A stretch of 64,000 nt of DNA from Halichondria panicea (Eukaryota > Porifera > Demospongiae > Suberitida > Halichondriidae): assembly GCF_963675165.1 (NCBI RefSeq), contig NC_087380.1:2223803-2287802 (forward strand), in the 5' to 3' direction. Shown here in pieces: positions 46,901 through 58,800 of this stretch. The notes beneath the pieces are model-generated. The model worked only from the letters and a program-made list of their open reading frames with translations, did not search any database and was not told the DNA's origin. The stretch's first letter is position 1. Every line of letters begins with the position of its first letter. Position numbers and translations under genes: made by a program.

Positions 46901-49900
46901 ATCAGCACACTAGCTATTGCAACACGGAAGGGAGGACACCTGGCACTCACTCGAGTGGGAAACAGTTCCTTGCCAGCTGGAGAGTATTGTTGCAAGGCTC
47001 AGGACGCCAGGGAAATCAGACACACCCTCTGTGTGTATGTGGAGCAAGGTGAGCTGATGAGCATTTACTTTTTGCAGATGAGGTTCTTGAGATAGAATTG
47101 TATAGTAATGCTGGATGTGTAGTAGTGCAAGTGAGGAGTTGAGACAGATGTTGTGTACTTGCAATGTAGCGCAGAGGGTATAGTATTACTATAAATGCTC
47201 TTAAGATAAGTATGATTCTTGGTAATGTGAAGCACATGTGTACCCAGCAATGATCAATATAGCTATAACTCTACGTACTTTACATGGCCTTATTTTTCAG
47301 GCCCTACTCTACCCACAGAACCAAGTTCTAGTAGCACTGCCATGGTTGGAGGGATAGTTGCTGCGATTGTCATTTTGATGATTGCTCTTCTGATCATTGG
47401 AGCAGTTATTCTCATTGCTCTCAGGTATGATTAAGACATTTATGTGAATTAAGTCTTTTCTCTGTAATTAAGACACAATACTTAGCTAAATACCAAATCT
47501 TCTCCGCATTAATGAATGTACCATGATTTCAGAGCTCGTAGATCTGGAAAGCACACTTTCTCTAGCCTTGCGTTTGGAGGGAGAGTGAAGCATAAATCTC
47601 CTTTCACTGTAAAAGTTGACCCCCTGACCCCATTGGACATACCCCTGGACGACCACATCATCACGTTGACCCCTGATGCAAGTATGTATGTGGGCGTAAC
47701 TACCTTCAGTAAGGAACCAGTTGAAGCAAATCAGCAAGGTATCCCTTAAAATAATTGCCCTTAAGTATATATACGTGAGTCTTCTACTATTTCACAGGAT
47801 CTGCACTTGGTACAAGCAGTTCATTTTACACCACTGACTTCCCTGCTCATGTGGACACAATGCACGAGGACACAGACAAGCTCTTCGAGACTGAGTACAC
47901 GGTGAGCAAGTGTGCATAGTCAAACAATCTGTTCACATTTGTGGTAACTTCCTAATTTGTATCTCAGTCCATCAGCAAGGAGCCCCACTCTCCCAACAAC
48001 GAGTCAAAGCTGCCTCACAACACAACCAAGAACAGATTCGGAAATGTCTTCCCTTGTGAGTACACAAATTAATGTCAACTTGTGCTTATTCTGTGTACAG
48101 ATGATTTCAACCGTGTTAAGTTGAAGCCTGTGAAGGACATCAGAGGATCAGACTACATCAATGCCAGCTACGTCAATGTGAGTCAATAAATCATTCAGCA
48201 TCACTCATTTTTCATGACATGCACTGCTTATATTTGCAGGGCTATATGACCAACACCAAGTACATTGCTGCTCAAGGTGAGCACATCACTCACGCACATT
48301 CACAGTGTATCATTGCCCCAAACTCAGGTCCTCTGCCCAATACGCTGGAAGATTTCTGGAAGATGATTGTGGAGAACAAACTGCGAACAATTGTCATGCT
48401 CACCAAATGTTTTGAGGAGAGGGTGAGCTACTACACCATTCAACCATTGATATCATAGTGTCTATTTCATCAAATTTGTAGCTACTGTTAATTCCCAATT
48501 TTATCCTTGTAGAAAAAGTGTGAGTGTTATTGGCCCCTGAAGGACAACCAACCTCTTGAGATGGGCTGTGGTATCGTGGTCTCTCTGACCAGTATGGTGG
48601 CCTTCCCCGACTTCACTGTCAGGAGAATGAAAGTCAATCAAGTCAGTTTGTTTACAGTTTGGAATGTACTGTGTACACAAACGCCCACGAATTTTGCAAA
48701 GTGAAGCCTTATAGCTGTTGATAAATGATGAAGCATACAAAGTTGATAAGTAATTGTGTACACAAACGCCCACGATTTTAGTGAAGTGAAGCCGTTGATA
48801 CAAATGTGAATTATAACATTGTCACAATCATGTACCACTGTTATACACATTTCCAAACAACTATTTATACATACTGTAAACCCCTATAGCCCACCCTTGG
48901 CTCGTCCCCTGTGTTTGAGGTGACCCTGTTCCACTACACCTCCTGGCCAGACCACGGTGTCCCCTCCAGTGGCATGTCCCTCATCTATTTCACTCGTGCT
49001 GTTCGTAAGACACACCCCCAGGATGATCCCCGCCCACTCCTCGTACACTGCAGTGCTGGTGTCGGACGAACTGGAACGTTCATTGTCTTGGATACGATGT
49101 TGGATCGTATGGAGCAGGACGGGATGATACATATCTACGATTGTGTTACTCATATTCGGAAACAGAGGGTGCTCCTCGTACAGACTCTGGTATGCTAGGA
49201 AGTGGTTTATAGTATTGTATGTATAAAGAACAATGAAGTATACGTAATCTTGCATTTGCTGCCTGTGTGTGATAAATAAGTTTTGCTATGTTAATGGTTT
49301 TCACAACAAAATTCTGCGACCAGCTGTCATTATAATCACTTCCCTCTCCCCGATGTGTCTTTATCACTTCCTCAGTCCCAGTACATCTTCCTGCATGATG
49401 CCCTCAAGGAGCTCATAGTGTGTGGGGAGACAGAGATACCAGCACATGTTCTCATGACAACCGTCAACCAGCTCAAAGAACCAGCTGCTACTGATGAGGA
49501 GATAGACATGGCTCAGTCTTGGGTAGAGGAGGACACACCCACTGGCTTCCAGCGACAGTTTGAAGTAGGCTAATCATTTGTTGTTCTTGCCCCAATGTAC
49601 TTGCCCCATTCTTGAGATCTCACTTTGTGTATTACTGCTATGCTATTATTGCTGTGCTCAAGCCTGTGTATTTTATGGCTGTGGAATTAATTATTATTAT
49701 TGTGGATTCATTTTTGGGGAAGTCAACTTGGACTATACTGCATGGTAATGTATATTACTCAGATTTTGAGTGAGTGTTCTGTGCCTGACGGGACAGAAGA
49801 CTACTACAGCTCTCAGAATGAGGAGAATGAAGACAAGAACAGATACTCTCAGATTCTGCCAAGTAAGCTAAAATCACTAATAACTCCACATGCACACGGC

Positions 49901-51145
49901 GTGCTGCAAACATTATGCAGTGTTGTAGTCAAATTTGCATTTTATTTTTAGCTTTAAGATTCCATTTTTCATTTTCAGATGAGATGCATCGAGTCAAGCT
50001 TCGATTCTCACCTTCTGGTTCTAACTACATCAATGCCAGCTACATTCATGTGAGGAAGCTAAACAGTACCGCCCACACACTATTTCTTCACTGTTCATGT
50101 GCTACTTCTTGTCCAGGGCTACCAATGCACTATGTATTTCTCTAGCGACTTTTTATGTGATTTAATACTTTAATTGTGAAGTGTTTCTCCCAACAATAAT
50201 CCACTACTCTCTTGTCCAGGGCTACCAACAGAGGCGAGGGTACATAGCCACTCAAGGTCCCCTGGAGCACACCACTGGAGACTTGTGGAGGATGGTGGTG
50301 GAGAATGAGTGCAGCTGTATCGTCATGCTCTGTACCCTCAGGGAGGGGGAGGAGGTGTGTTGTATTTATGTATCTTTTTTGTTTATGCTTTCATTTTTAA
50401 CTTGCATTTAGAAAGTGAATATTTGCACATAAACAGTTTTAACAAAACTCTTTATGCAGCAAAAAGTACAATGTATACATAACCCTAAACCTCCTATAGC
50501 TCTTATATTGAACAGTATATGCACTATACTGTATCTTCACTTATTTTTTTCTTCTTCAACAGAAGGTGTGCCATCGCTACTGGCCCAAGTTCCAAGGAGA
50601 GGCAGGAACTTATGGTGACTTCACTGTCACTCAGCAGACATTCGACGCTTACGGTGACTACGTTGTCAGGAAGCTATCTGTTGCCATGGCAGCCTCCGAT
50701 GATATCCCCTCCGAAGTGACACAGTTTCACTTCACCCGCTGGACCGAGAAGGACCCCCCACAGACCCCTGTCGCTATACTAGACGTTGTGCAGGAAGTGA
50801 ATGCTGTTCAGATGGCCTCAGGCAATAAACCCATTGTCGTCATGTGCAAGTAAGTGTGTGTATGTGTATGCGTGCTTTGATGGTACAGCTATACCTATGC
50901 TAAACAAGTATCTCAATGTCTCACTACCCCCCCCCCCACATACACACACGCACACACACACACACACAGCAACTTATGCATTAAAGTAAACAATGTCTCA
51001 CTACCCCCCCCCCACATACACACACGCACACACACACACACAGCAACTTATGCAGTAAAGTAAACAATGTCTCACTACCCCCCCCCACACACACACGCAC
51101 ACGCAGCAACTTATGTATTAAAGTAAACAATATCTCACTACCCCC

Positions 51146-51183
<38 letters not shown>

Positions 51184-51750
51184 TATGCACACGCACACGC
51201 AGCAACTTATGCGCATTAAAGTGAACAATGTCTCACTACCCCCCCCCCACAAACACACACGCACACGCACACGCAGCAACTTATGCATTAAAGTAACTCA
51301 CTACCCACACTTAATACCTTACTACCTCCCCCTCACACACATGCAGCAATGGGATTGGTCGCACTGGAGTGTTCATCACCCTGCATGCTCAACTGGAGCG
51401 ACTCAAGATTGAGGGTGTGGTCGATCTGTTCCAGTTCATCAAGTTTGCTCGCAAACAGAGGGAGGGACTCGTTAGCAGTCCTGTAAGTCATTAACAATAC
51501 AAGTCTATTGGTCTACTGTATTCTCTATTATCTATTCTATGCTGTATAGATCCAATGTTTAGCTACTCTGTTTATTATGAAAAAGTACGTGTGTGCTTTC
51601 AGCTTTGTACATTCATTTATTATCTTTAAATATGAAGTAATCACTGTACATCCACCCACTGTGCAGGAGATGTATGCTTTCTGTCACGAGGCACTGGCTG
51701 ACTATGTGGACAGTTTTGAAACTTATGCCAACTTCAAAGAACTGGTTTAA
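40352..51750 (+). CDS. Gene D: receptor tyrosine phosphatase with Ig, 17 CCP and 4 Ig domains
   Basis: Complete receptor of about 2,389 residues by my model. Signal exon 40352-40433 ([19 protein letters not shown]), V-like Ig 40531-40908, 17 CCP exons (40966-45621), Ig exons 45680-47048, TM 47319-47424, juxtamembrane 47533-47738 and 47798-47901. D1 exons are 47968-48055, 48101-48177, 48240-48276, 48328-48422, 48513-48641, 48890-49189 and 49376-49564. D2 exons are 49763-49862, 49979-50049, 50220-50354, 50563-50849, 51347-51482 and 51667-51750. Phases close to TAA at 51748. An in-frame ATG at 40337 would add five residues. The CCP block holds a seven-unit 245-bp array. The juxtamembrane exon is nine bases shorter than in gene C. 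Confidence 0.9.
40966..45621 (+). other. Gene D: 17 CCP/Sushi exons
   Basis: Exons 40966-41145, 41205-41393, 41454-41666, then seven 189-bp exons at 245-bp spacing from 41729 to 43387, then 43442-43633, 43774-43983, 44203-44427, 44519-44737, 44923-45132, 45182-45391, 45448-45621. For the second CCP I used the acceptor GTAG ending at 41204, the only one nearby that keeps the phase. The donor at 43634 (GTTCCA) is weak. Confidence 0.87.
41729..43387 (+). repeat. Seven-unit, 245-bp tandem array of CCP exon plus intron
   Basis: Exons begin at 41729, 41974, 42219, 42464, 42709, 42954 and 43199, exactly 245 bp apart. Each encodes one 63-codon CCP (GICFD, then MNGMISYSGDESPD and NPGYTLNG). The introns (56 bp) repeat with the same phrases (GGACTATTCTATTG). 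Sequence differences are few; the middle units look nearly identical. Confidence 0.95.
45680..47048 (+). other. Gene D: four membrane-proximal Ig-like domains
   Basis: Exons 45680-45949, 45997-46296, 46352-46696 and 46743-47048, with the order and key Cys residues of gene C. Introns between them are also nearly the same as in C. Confidence 0.85.
47319..47424 (+). other. Gene D: transmembrane exon
   Basis: EPSSSSTAM stalk, then a hydrophobic helix with Met in its middle ([12 protein letters not shown]), ending at Arg. Confidence 0.9.
47968..49564 (+). other. Gene D: phosphatase domain D1 (catalytic)
   Basis: WPD at 48954-48962 and catalytic Cys codon 49049-49051 in [11 protein letters not shown]. 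Substrate loop KNRFGN as in the others. Confidence 0.93.
49763..51750 (+). other. Gene D: phosphatase domain D2
   Basis: P-loop Cys codon 50845-50847, Arg retained after the splice; acid loop WTEKDPP. Exons 2-4 and their introns look identical to gene C. Confidence 0.9.
50908..51295 (+). repeat. Minisatellite with CA-rich core in D2 active-site intron of gene D
   Basis: Same five-unit structure as 36091-36475, with small differences in the lengths of the C and CA runs, as expected for slippage after duplication. Confidence 0.85.
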
Positions 51751-52787
51751 TTAACAGTAACTCACACAAACATTCGATTTTAGATTTTACTGCTGCTTTT
51801 ATAGTTCTTAGATTATTGTACAGACTCAGATTATACCAATAGCAAAACTGTGAATGTGTTTACCACTGACTTTTATGATACTGAATTATTGCACTTGCTG
51901 AGGTGACGTTTGTTGTTTAACGAATCCTAATCTGTGTTGTTACCAATTCTCTCCCCACCCACCATATTACAGGTTTCTCCAGCAGCGTGGTTGGTGTAAC
52001 GATGAGATCAATGCTCGTATTGAGCGTATTGAGGCAGACTCTAGTGGAGTGAAGGAGGACGAGGGACTCTACGCCACCTACACCACCTACGCCATGCTAC
52101 ACACCTATCGCAATGAGTGAGTGGGGGAGGGGGTGGTTACAATGTACCTATACTACTAAAATACGAATGAAGATTGTTTAGTGGATTATTGAAAGGATCG
52201 AGGGACAATTGTATTTATATGTATGGTGTAGCTAGACATTTATTATACTTGTGCATGAAGTATAATTATAGTGGAGTTGGATGTGCTTGGAGCCTTTGGT
52301 ACTGCCATTGATTGTTTGCAGGTATTAATGTGTTCAGTGTCCGTGATACAGTGTAACTGTCACTGTATTTAAATTGCAGTATGGGAATCTATTATGCTAG
52401 CTTGCATGAGCAGATTTTGCATGTTGTCTTTGCTGTATCACATGATATACATTGTCTTCTGCAAAAACATTTATGTATGCTTTTACTTGTATAAACTTTC
52501 ATTGTTTCTGACCTCTAGATCTGATATCTCAGGAGCTGAAATAGCGAGGTGAGAGGACGACCCTTGTAGAGTAAAAGGGGCCACACCAGAGACCACCACC
52601 ACTACCCCACATGTGTATGAGGTGGCTGAGAAAGTTGAAAGCTGTAGCTACGTGTGTATAATATGTGTATAGTACGTTATAGCCTCGACTCAAGGCACAT
52701 AATTATAATTAGCATGTATGCTAAAACTAAAGCCTTTAACTTTGAGTGTATGCATGTGGGTGTATAATATTATGGTGTATAATATTA

Positions 52788-52994
52788 TACCGTATAGCTG
52801 GTAATTTTTGTGGGGCAATTATTATGTTCGTGGTTTTCGTGGTTGAAGCTCAGACCACATTTTACCCATGAATGAAGCGACATTGCCTACCTTTACTGCA
52901 GCAACCACGAAAATATCATTCACGAAGTGACTATAAATATCGCTCAACCACAAATTTTGTTTTTTGCCCCCCGAAAATTACCCGCTATATGGTA
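52788..52994. mobile_element. MITE of the TACCGTATAGC family in p85 relic 4
   Basis: Left end TACCGTATAGCTGGTAATTT and right end AAAATTACCCGCTATATGGTA are inverted repeats, followed inward by TGTGGGGCA / TGCCCCCCG. The interior has AACCACGAAAA and TTTCGTGGTT, a second inverted pair. Confidence 0.75.
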
Positions 52995-52999
52995 TAATT

Positions 53000-54548
53000 A
53001 TGTACATGTACTGCAATTATGTGCTGTACTGTGACCTCGCTTTTATGAATTCTTTCTATAGAGCCAGTACATGCTGTTGTGGAATTATGAATGACATTAG
53101 CGATTGGCTATATATCTGTCCTCCCTGCAGTCTCCACAGCTGATCAGTATATAGAAGGTGTCACATGACCTCACACTTTTAGAGTTAGCTTGGATGAACC
53201 CACACATCTCGTGAGTTCACCATCTCTTGAGTGAACTTAGCTATTCTGTCAGTAGACTAGTATATATAATGATCCCCTATTGAGGTTGTTGTATCTTGCA
53301 CCCCAACTACCCCATGTGTACACATAATTTATTTGCTTTCAGTTTGGTTTCCTATAGCCACAATGGCATTATTATAGGTATTCCATGAACTTAGCTATGT
53401 GCACAAGTGGTCTTTGCTTTCTTTCAAAGAGTATATAGTCTGGCTGTGACTGGTGTGTGCTTGCTTTCAATTTGATAGAGTGCTCTATATAGTGTTTATG
53501 AATTGCCTGTTGTGTTGCTCTGAGGCAATGTTTTTGCACGTGTGTGGCCTTTCAATAGCTTAGGGCTGTGATAGTTTAGGAACTCTAGCAAATGGTGCAT
53601 GTTGCCTTTGCTCCATTAGTCAATCTGTTCATATGACGGTAGAGTGGGACTATCTCAACAAGTGCCTTCTGCTAGAACTTTAATGATCAATCCTTTCTTT
53701 GTTGACTACTTCAGCTTTTGCATGTCTGCTCATCAACATTATCCAACATTCTAATCACTATAACTTGATTTATAGTGTGAAAGTGACCTACATACTGTAA
53801 CTCTATATTGCCTTGCATAATTATAGCTTTCACTATAGAGGAAGCTAGTATATATAAAGAAGCCACTTCTGGTTTTGAAACTGTTTATCAAATCTCTTCG
53901 TTTATATACTCTGCCCAATATCCAATATCGCCCACAAAATTAATGCTTCCGTTCTGTTTTGTGCAGTCCTAGTATTGTTTGACAGTTGAGGGCTCATTTA
54001 TGTACTGTCAAATTAATGCTTAGACTGGTCTTGATGTAGCTCTGGCAATTACTATGCTGTTAGGAACAGTTGTCACTGTTTAAAAAGAAAGTACTTGTTG
54101 AGTTAGTGTTATAATTATGCAGTTCTTATAATTATTCTCTGCCTTCGCACGACATGGTTTATGTTACTTTCTTTGGTGTTCACTGGTAAATTCAACGAGT
54201 CTTCAACCGTGCCTTGTCACCCACACACACGCAACGTATCATGTAAGTAACAGGTAGTTCATATAATGATACTTACAAATCTTACAATGTGATGTATCTA
54301 TTATACAATGCATTGTGCTTTCATTCTTAACTTATAAGTAGTCAACTCTCTGCTCAGTTCATCACAATTATTCTCCGATTCAAGATCATTTCCATGTTAA
54401 GGTCATTACCAGATAAAAAGTTGATCGCGTGTCCATTCTGTAAACGCAGGGGGTGAATGCTCTCTGAGCATCTTCTTCTATATACTACCATTTTAAAGTG
54501 TCATGCATTAATTGCCATCTACCATTTTTTCTCCCATTCCCTCGGTAG
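53000..54548 (+). other. Decayed p85 relic 4 sequence
   Basis: Alignable to the other relics but without an open SH2 core. The W-M-N-P start of SH2 survives near 53187 as LAWMNPHIS. Nothing else is recognised. Confidence 0.45.
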
Positions 54549-54730
54549 AGATGGAAGAAGGTTCAAGGTACCCTGCTGTATGGGGGGGGTACGGATTTGC
54601 ATCACCATTCGAATTTGACTCTTTTCTCAGTTTATTTCTGTACTATGCCACCAACACGATGGAGAAACACAACCCTGAACTAGAGACAATGCTTAGATAC
54701 CCTGCATTCCATGTGGACAGGGGCCGTTAG

Positions 54731-55252
54731 TAACTGAACTAGCAGCTGTACAGTATTGTATGTGTATAACTATTTATAGGATTCTCTTTCTGTGTATGTT
54801 GTGGGGGTATGTATATGTAGATATAATTATAATAAGGTACATAATTATGTCAGATTTTAGATTGTCTAGGTTCTATAATTCATACATTATACCAACACAA
54901 CACTATTGTTTATTAAGTTCACGTATCATATTAGTTACTCATTAATTCGCCATTCTTGTAGAGTTCCTTACCATTGTATAGTCTAGTATGCAATGTATTA
55001 CCTCCTAAACTAGTTTAAGCACCATGCATAATACAGAATTTTGTTTCTGTTTGTTAATGTTGTTGTTGTTGTTGTTTTTGTTGTTTGTCCCATCAAGTAT
55101 AGGTCACATGTGTTTCTGTACAACTCTTCTCTCTTTGAGAGAACAAATTATTTCAATTCAATGTATGTATAAGTATGTGGTTGCATGTACATTCCGTCAT
55201 ACACTTCCTGTTATCATCTCTATTAAAGTCAGTTAATTTGGACCATGCATGC
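54731..55252 (+). other. Intergenic region between p85 relic 4 and gene E
   Basis: AT-rich, with a TTG microsatellite at about 55057-55085. It resembles the region upstream of gene B in its 3' part and should contain the gene E promoter. Confidence 0.45.
55203..55210 (-). promoter_or_regulatory. Candidate ETS-type site upstream of gene E
   Basis: ACTTCCTG, 57 bp before ATG 55268, followed by TTATCATC as in B and C (TTGTCATC). Confidence 0.45.
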
Positions 55253-55267
55253 ATGAACACAGACAGC

Positions 55268-55803
55268 ATGAAGAAGTTACAAGGTGACTGTGTCTCTTGG
55301 CTGGTACTTTTGACTGGAGCTGCTCAGCTCCTATTAGTGTGTGGAGAAGGTTCACCTGCTGGTATGTTTAAAGCTTTCATGAGCTCTGCAACCAAGTCAG
55401 TGTATTATAAATGTATTATGCTTGTATGCAGGAATGTACCTGTCTTTGGGGACCACCACTTTCATTATGAATAACACTGAGATCCTCATCACTAGCATTG
55501 GAGATGATAATGGGGGTAGTCTTCCCCCTCTCATCTGTCACACTGACCTAATGACTTGTTGTACACCCAATGAGACAATGATGACAAGAGGAATTGGAGA
55601 TTGGCGCTATCCAAATGGGGCTCGTGTTCCTGGTGAATCAGGATCTAACTCAGCATCTCAACCGTTTGTGTCATTGAGAAATGTTCATTCCATTAAACTG
55701 GCTCGTAGAGACGATTTTACTCCCCCTCCGTTGGATCCAACTGGTTCCTATTGCTGTATTATACCAACTACTGGAGAAGATATGACCTTCTGTGCCAAAC
55801 TGG
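55268..55803 (+). other. Gene E: signal peptide and N-terminal V-like Ig domain
   Basis: [19 protein letters not shown] signal, then an Ig almost the same as in gene B ([29 protein letters not shown]). The intron between them is also nearly identical to the one in B. Confidence 0.8.
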
Positions 55804-58800
55804 GTGAGTTATTATGGAATAATTATTCTCACTCTTGGATTCCATCCAAATTCCTATTCCAGTTGTGTGCCCGTCTCTCCCTGCCCTGACCAATGGAATG
55901 GTCTTATACAACGACTTAACACTGGGTGTGGACACTGTGGCCACCTACACCTGTGACATTGGCTATACTCTAACGGGAGAGGACACCACAACTTGTGGAA
56001 TGGATGGGAACTGGATTACATCAGCTCCTAACTGTCAATGTGGGTGCAACTAAGAATTATAATTTTAGAGTTTTAACAGCATCCACATGCACTCTCCACA
56101 GTACCCGGAACTATGCCAACAGTTACTACTCCTCTGCCCGCCACTTGCCCTGACCTTCAAGAAATGAACAATATAATGATTATTTACGATATGAATCCCA
56201 TGCATATTGGCTCAAGACCAGTGGACACTGTGGCCACCTACACCTGTGATACTGGCTACACTCTCAATGGAGGCACAACCAGGACTTGTGGGAGTGATGG
56301 AGTGTGGAGTGGATCAGCTCCAGTTTGTCAAGGTATATACAATGATATAGTTAAGTGATAGTACAGTATGTATAGTCGTATACCAACTGTTGTATTCTGT
56401 TTTTTTAATGAATATAACAGCAACTTTTGTATAACGGCAACTTTTCAACTTGTGTTCATAAGTTGTGCACATAATTATGGTTACTGTAGCGAGTATATTC
56501 GAGGGTTATAAACTTATGTAGAAATCTTTTTGTTTGTAGATTTAAAACTTACGCAGAATAACAGCCTTTTTGCATTAATTATGAGTGTAAATGTTCGCAG
56601 TATAATAATTATGCTTAATCAGTGAAAACTACTGACAAACATTTTCACCTAGAAGTTTACCCGCAATACGGTATAAGGTATATTGTTATAAATTATGTGT
56701 AAACACATGTACAGCCATTGAGTGTCCTCCTACACCACCCATTTCCAATGGAAGCATGATCTCCTACGCCCCCGATAATACTCAAAATATTTCCCTGGGA
56801 ACTATTGCCACCTACAGTTGTATGATTGGGTTCTCCTTGGTTGTGTCTGAAGTTAGAACCTGTGTGGACGATGATGGAACTGACGCTATTGGAATATGGG
56901 TTGGTCAACCACCAACTTGTGTTCGTAAGTTGTGTTCATGAGGTGTTGGTTGCTATAAGGTATTGCTATGTGTACAGCCATTGAGTGTCCTCCTACACCA
57001 CCCATTTCCAATGGAAGCATGATCTCCTACGCCCCCGATAATACTCGAAATTTTTCCCTGGGAACTATCGCCACCTACAGTTGTATGATTGGGTTCTCCT
57101 TGGTTGTGTCTGAAGTTAGAACCTGTATGGAGGACGATGCATATGGTGGAACTGATGCTATTGGAATATGGGTTGGTCAACCACCAACTTGTACTCGTAA
57201 GTTGGTGTTCATGAGAATTAATGGCTATAAGGTATTGCTATGTGCACAGCCACCAACTTGTGTTCGTAAGTTGTAGAATTAATTTCTTAAAAGGTAATGC
57301 CAAAATAGAAGTAGTGTCTATCGAATTTTATCATTCCACATTCTGTATGTATAATTCACACAGCTATCATGTGTCCACCTCTCACTCATCCCTATGGCTC
57401 GGTAACCTACTCTTCCCTTGGACCATCTTATCCCTTTGGAACACAAGCACTATATGAGATGATATCTTGTCCTGAGGGTACAGAGAAAATAGGAGGAGAT
57501 CATATAAGGAATTGTACTAGTGATGGCAGTAGTACTGTGGGAGCGTGGAATGGAGCTGCTCCCATCTGTGCAGGTTCGTAAATACTTACTCTTTTCTGTA
57601 TTTTGTAACAATTCTTCCATTACTAGATCAACCACTCTTTCTATCACTCCAAGGAATATCCTATACTACCAACAACAGTAACATTCAAGTGACCAGAATT
57701 GGAACCACAAACGACACATCCTTGACCTGTCACACTGACTCAATCACCTGTTGTAGAGGAATACACAATCCAGATGGAAATGCTGGTTTTGGGGAGTGGT
57801 TTTTTCCTAATGGAACAGAGATTGCTCGAAACAGAGTCACTGGTAGTGGGTTCTACTGGGTCAGAAACCTTCAGGCTGTCAGACTCTATCGTCAAGATGA
57901 TATCCAGTCTCCAGTAGGTCGCTACTGCTGTAGAATACCTGACAGTGGTGGAGTGTTGAGGACTGTTTGTGCTAATCTTACAAGTGAGTTTATCATAACA
58001 ATAATTATTAAGCAATTTATATAATGTGACAGCAAACACTATTCGATGTCCCCCTGATGACTCATTGATGGCTCCCACTAATGGGAGTGTCTCATACTCT
58101 AGTCCAGAGGAAGGTGGCAGCTACGTTTTTGGAACGGTGGCCACTTTCTCCTGCTTTCCTGGTTTTGGCCTCAGTACTCTTGGTACTAGAATGTGCAAAG
58201 GCACTACAATGGGAACCTTTAGTGGTTCCAGTCCAACATGTGATGGTGAGTATCCTAATCTTATACACTACCATACATATACACAGTGATGTTCATATTC
58301 TCATGCCGTATTTTTTCTCACAGCAATAACCTGCTCTGTTCTTGCTGAACTTGTCAATGGGACGATTGATTATTCCCGGTCTCCTAACTCTGCCCGTTAC
58401 AGTTACGGAACAGCAGCTATTTATCAGTGTAACCCCGGGTATAATATAACAAGTGTAGACGAAGTGAGGACTTGTACTGGTGATGGTATGAGGTCAGTTG
58501 GAGAATGGGATACTACTGCTCCTCAATGTCCACGTACGTTTTTTATTGTAACTGGTCATGTCACATGATACTGTACACACACAGCTGTGGACTGTGAGAC
58601 TCCTCCGTCTATTATCAATGGATCTCCTGGGATACCAACAACCACAACATTCACAGGGACAGTGACCTATAGCTGTAATGATGGCTATGCACTCTTTGGG
58701 ATTGCTACAAGTACTTGTCAGGCAAATGCAACCTGGAGCAGACCACCAGAATGCAGAGGTATGTGCACATTCATTTTACATTATTTAGTGTGCCTTTCTA

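Larger units (their letters stand above)
51973..54730 (+). pseudogene. p85-type PI3-kinase regulatory subunit fragment, copy 4 (broken)
   Basis: The first exon (51973 to about 52117) is open: LQQRGWCNDEINARIERIE, then an ATYTT repeat from a 9-bp duplication, then YAMLHTYRNE. The FLVR region near 54180-54215 is reduced to GKFNESS, without FLVR. The last exon (54549-54730) has lost bases at its start (RYPAVWGGYGF) but then runs FEFDSFLSLFLYY and MEKHNPELE to YPAFHVDRGR and stop. A MITE sits at 52788. The proline-rich middle part is also shortened compared with copy 3. Confidence 0.75.

Noticed and set aside
51159-51195. Open frames made of CA repeats
   Set aside because: His-Thr or Val-Cys dipeptide runs are microsatellite translation, inside an intron.
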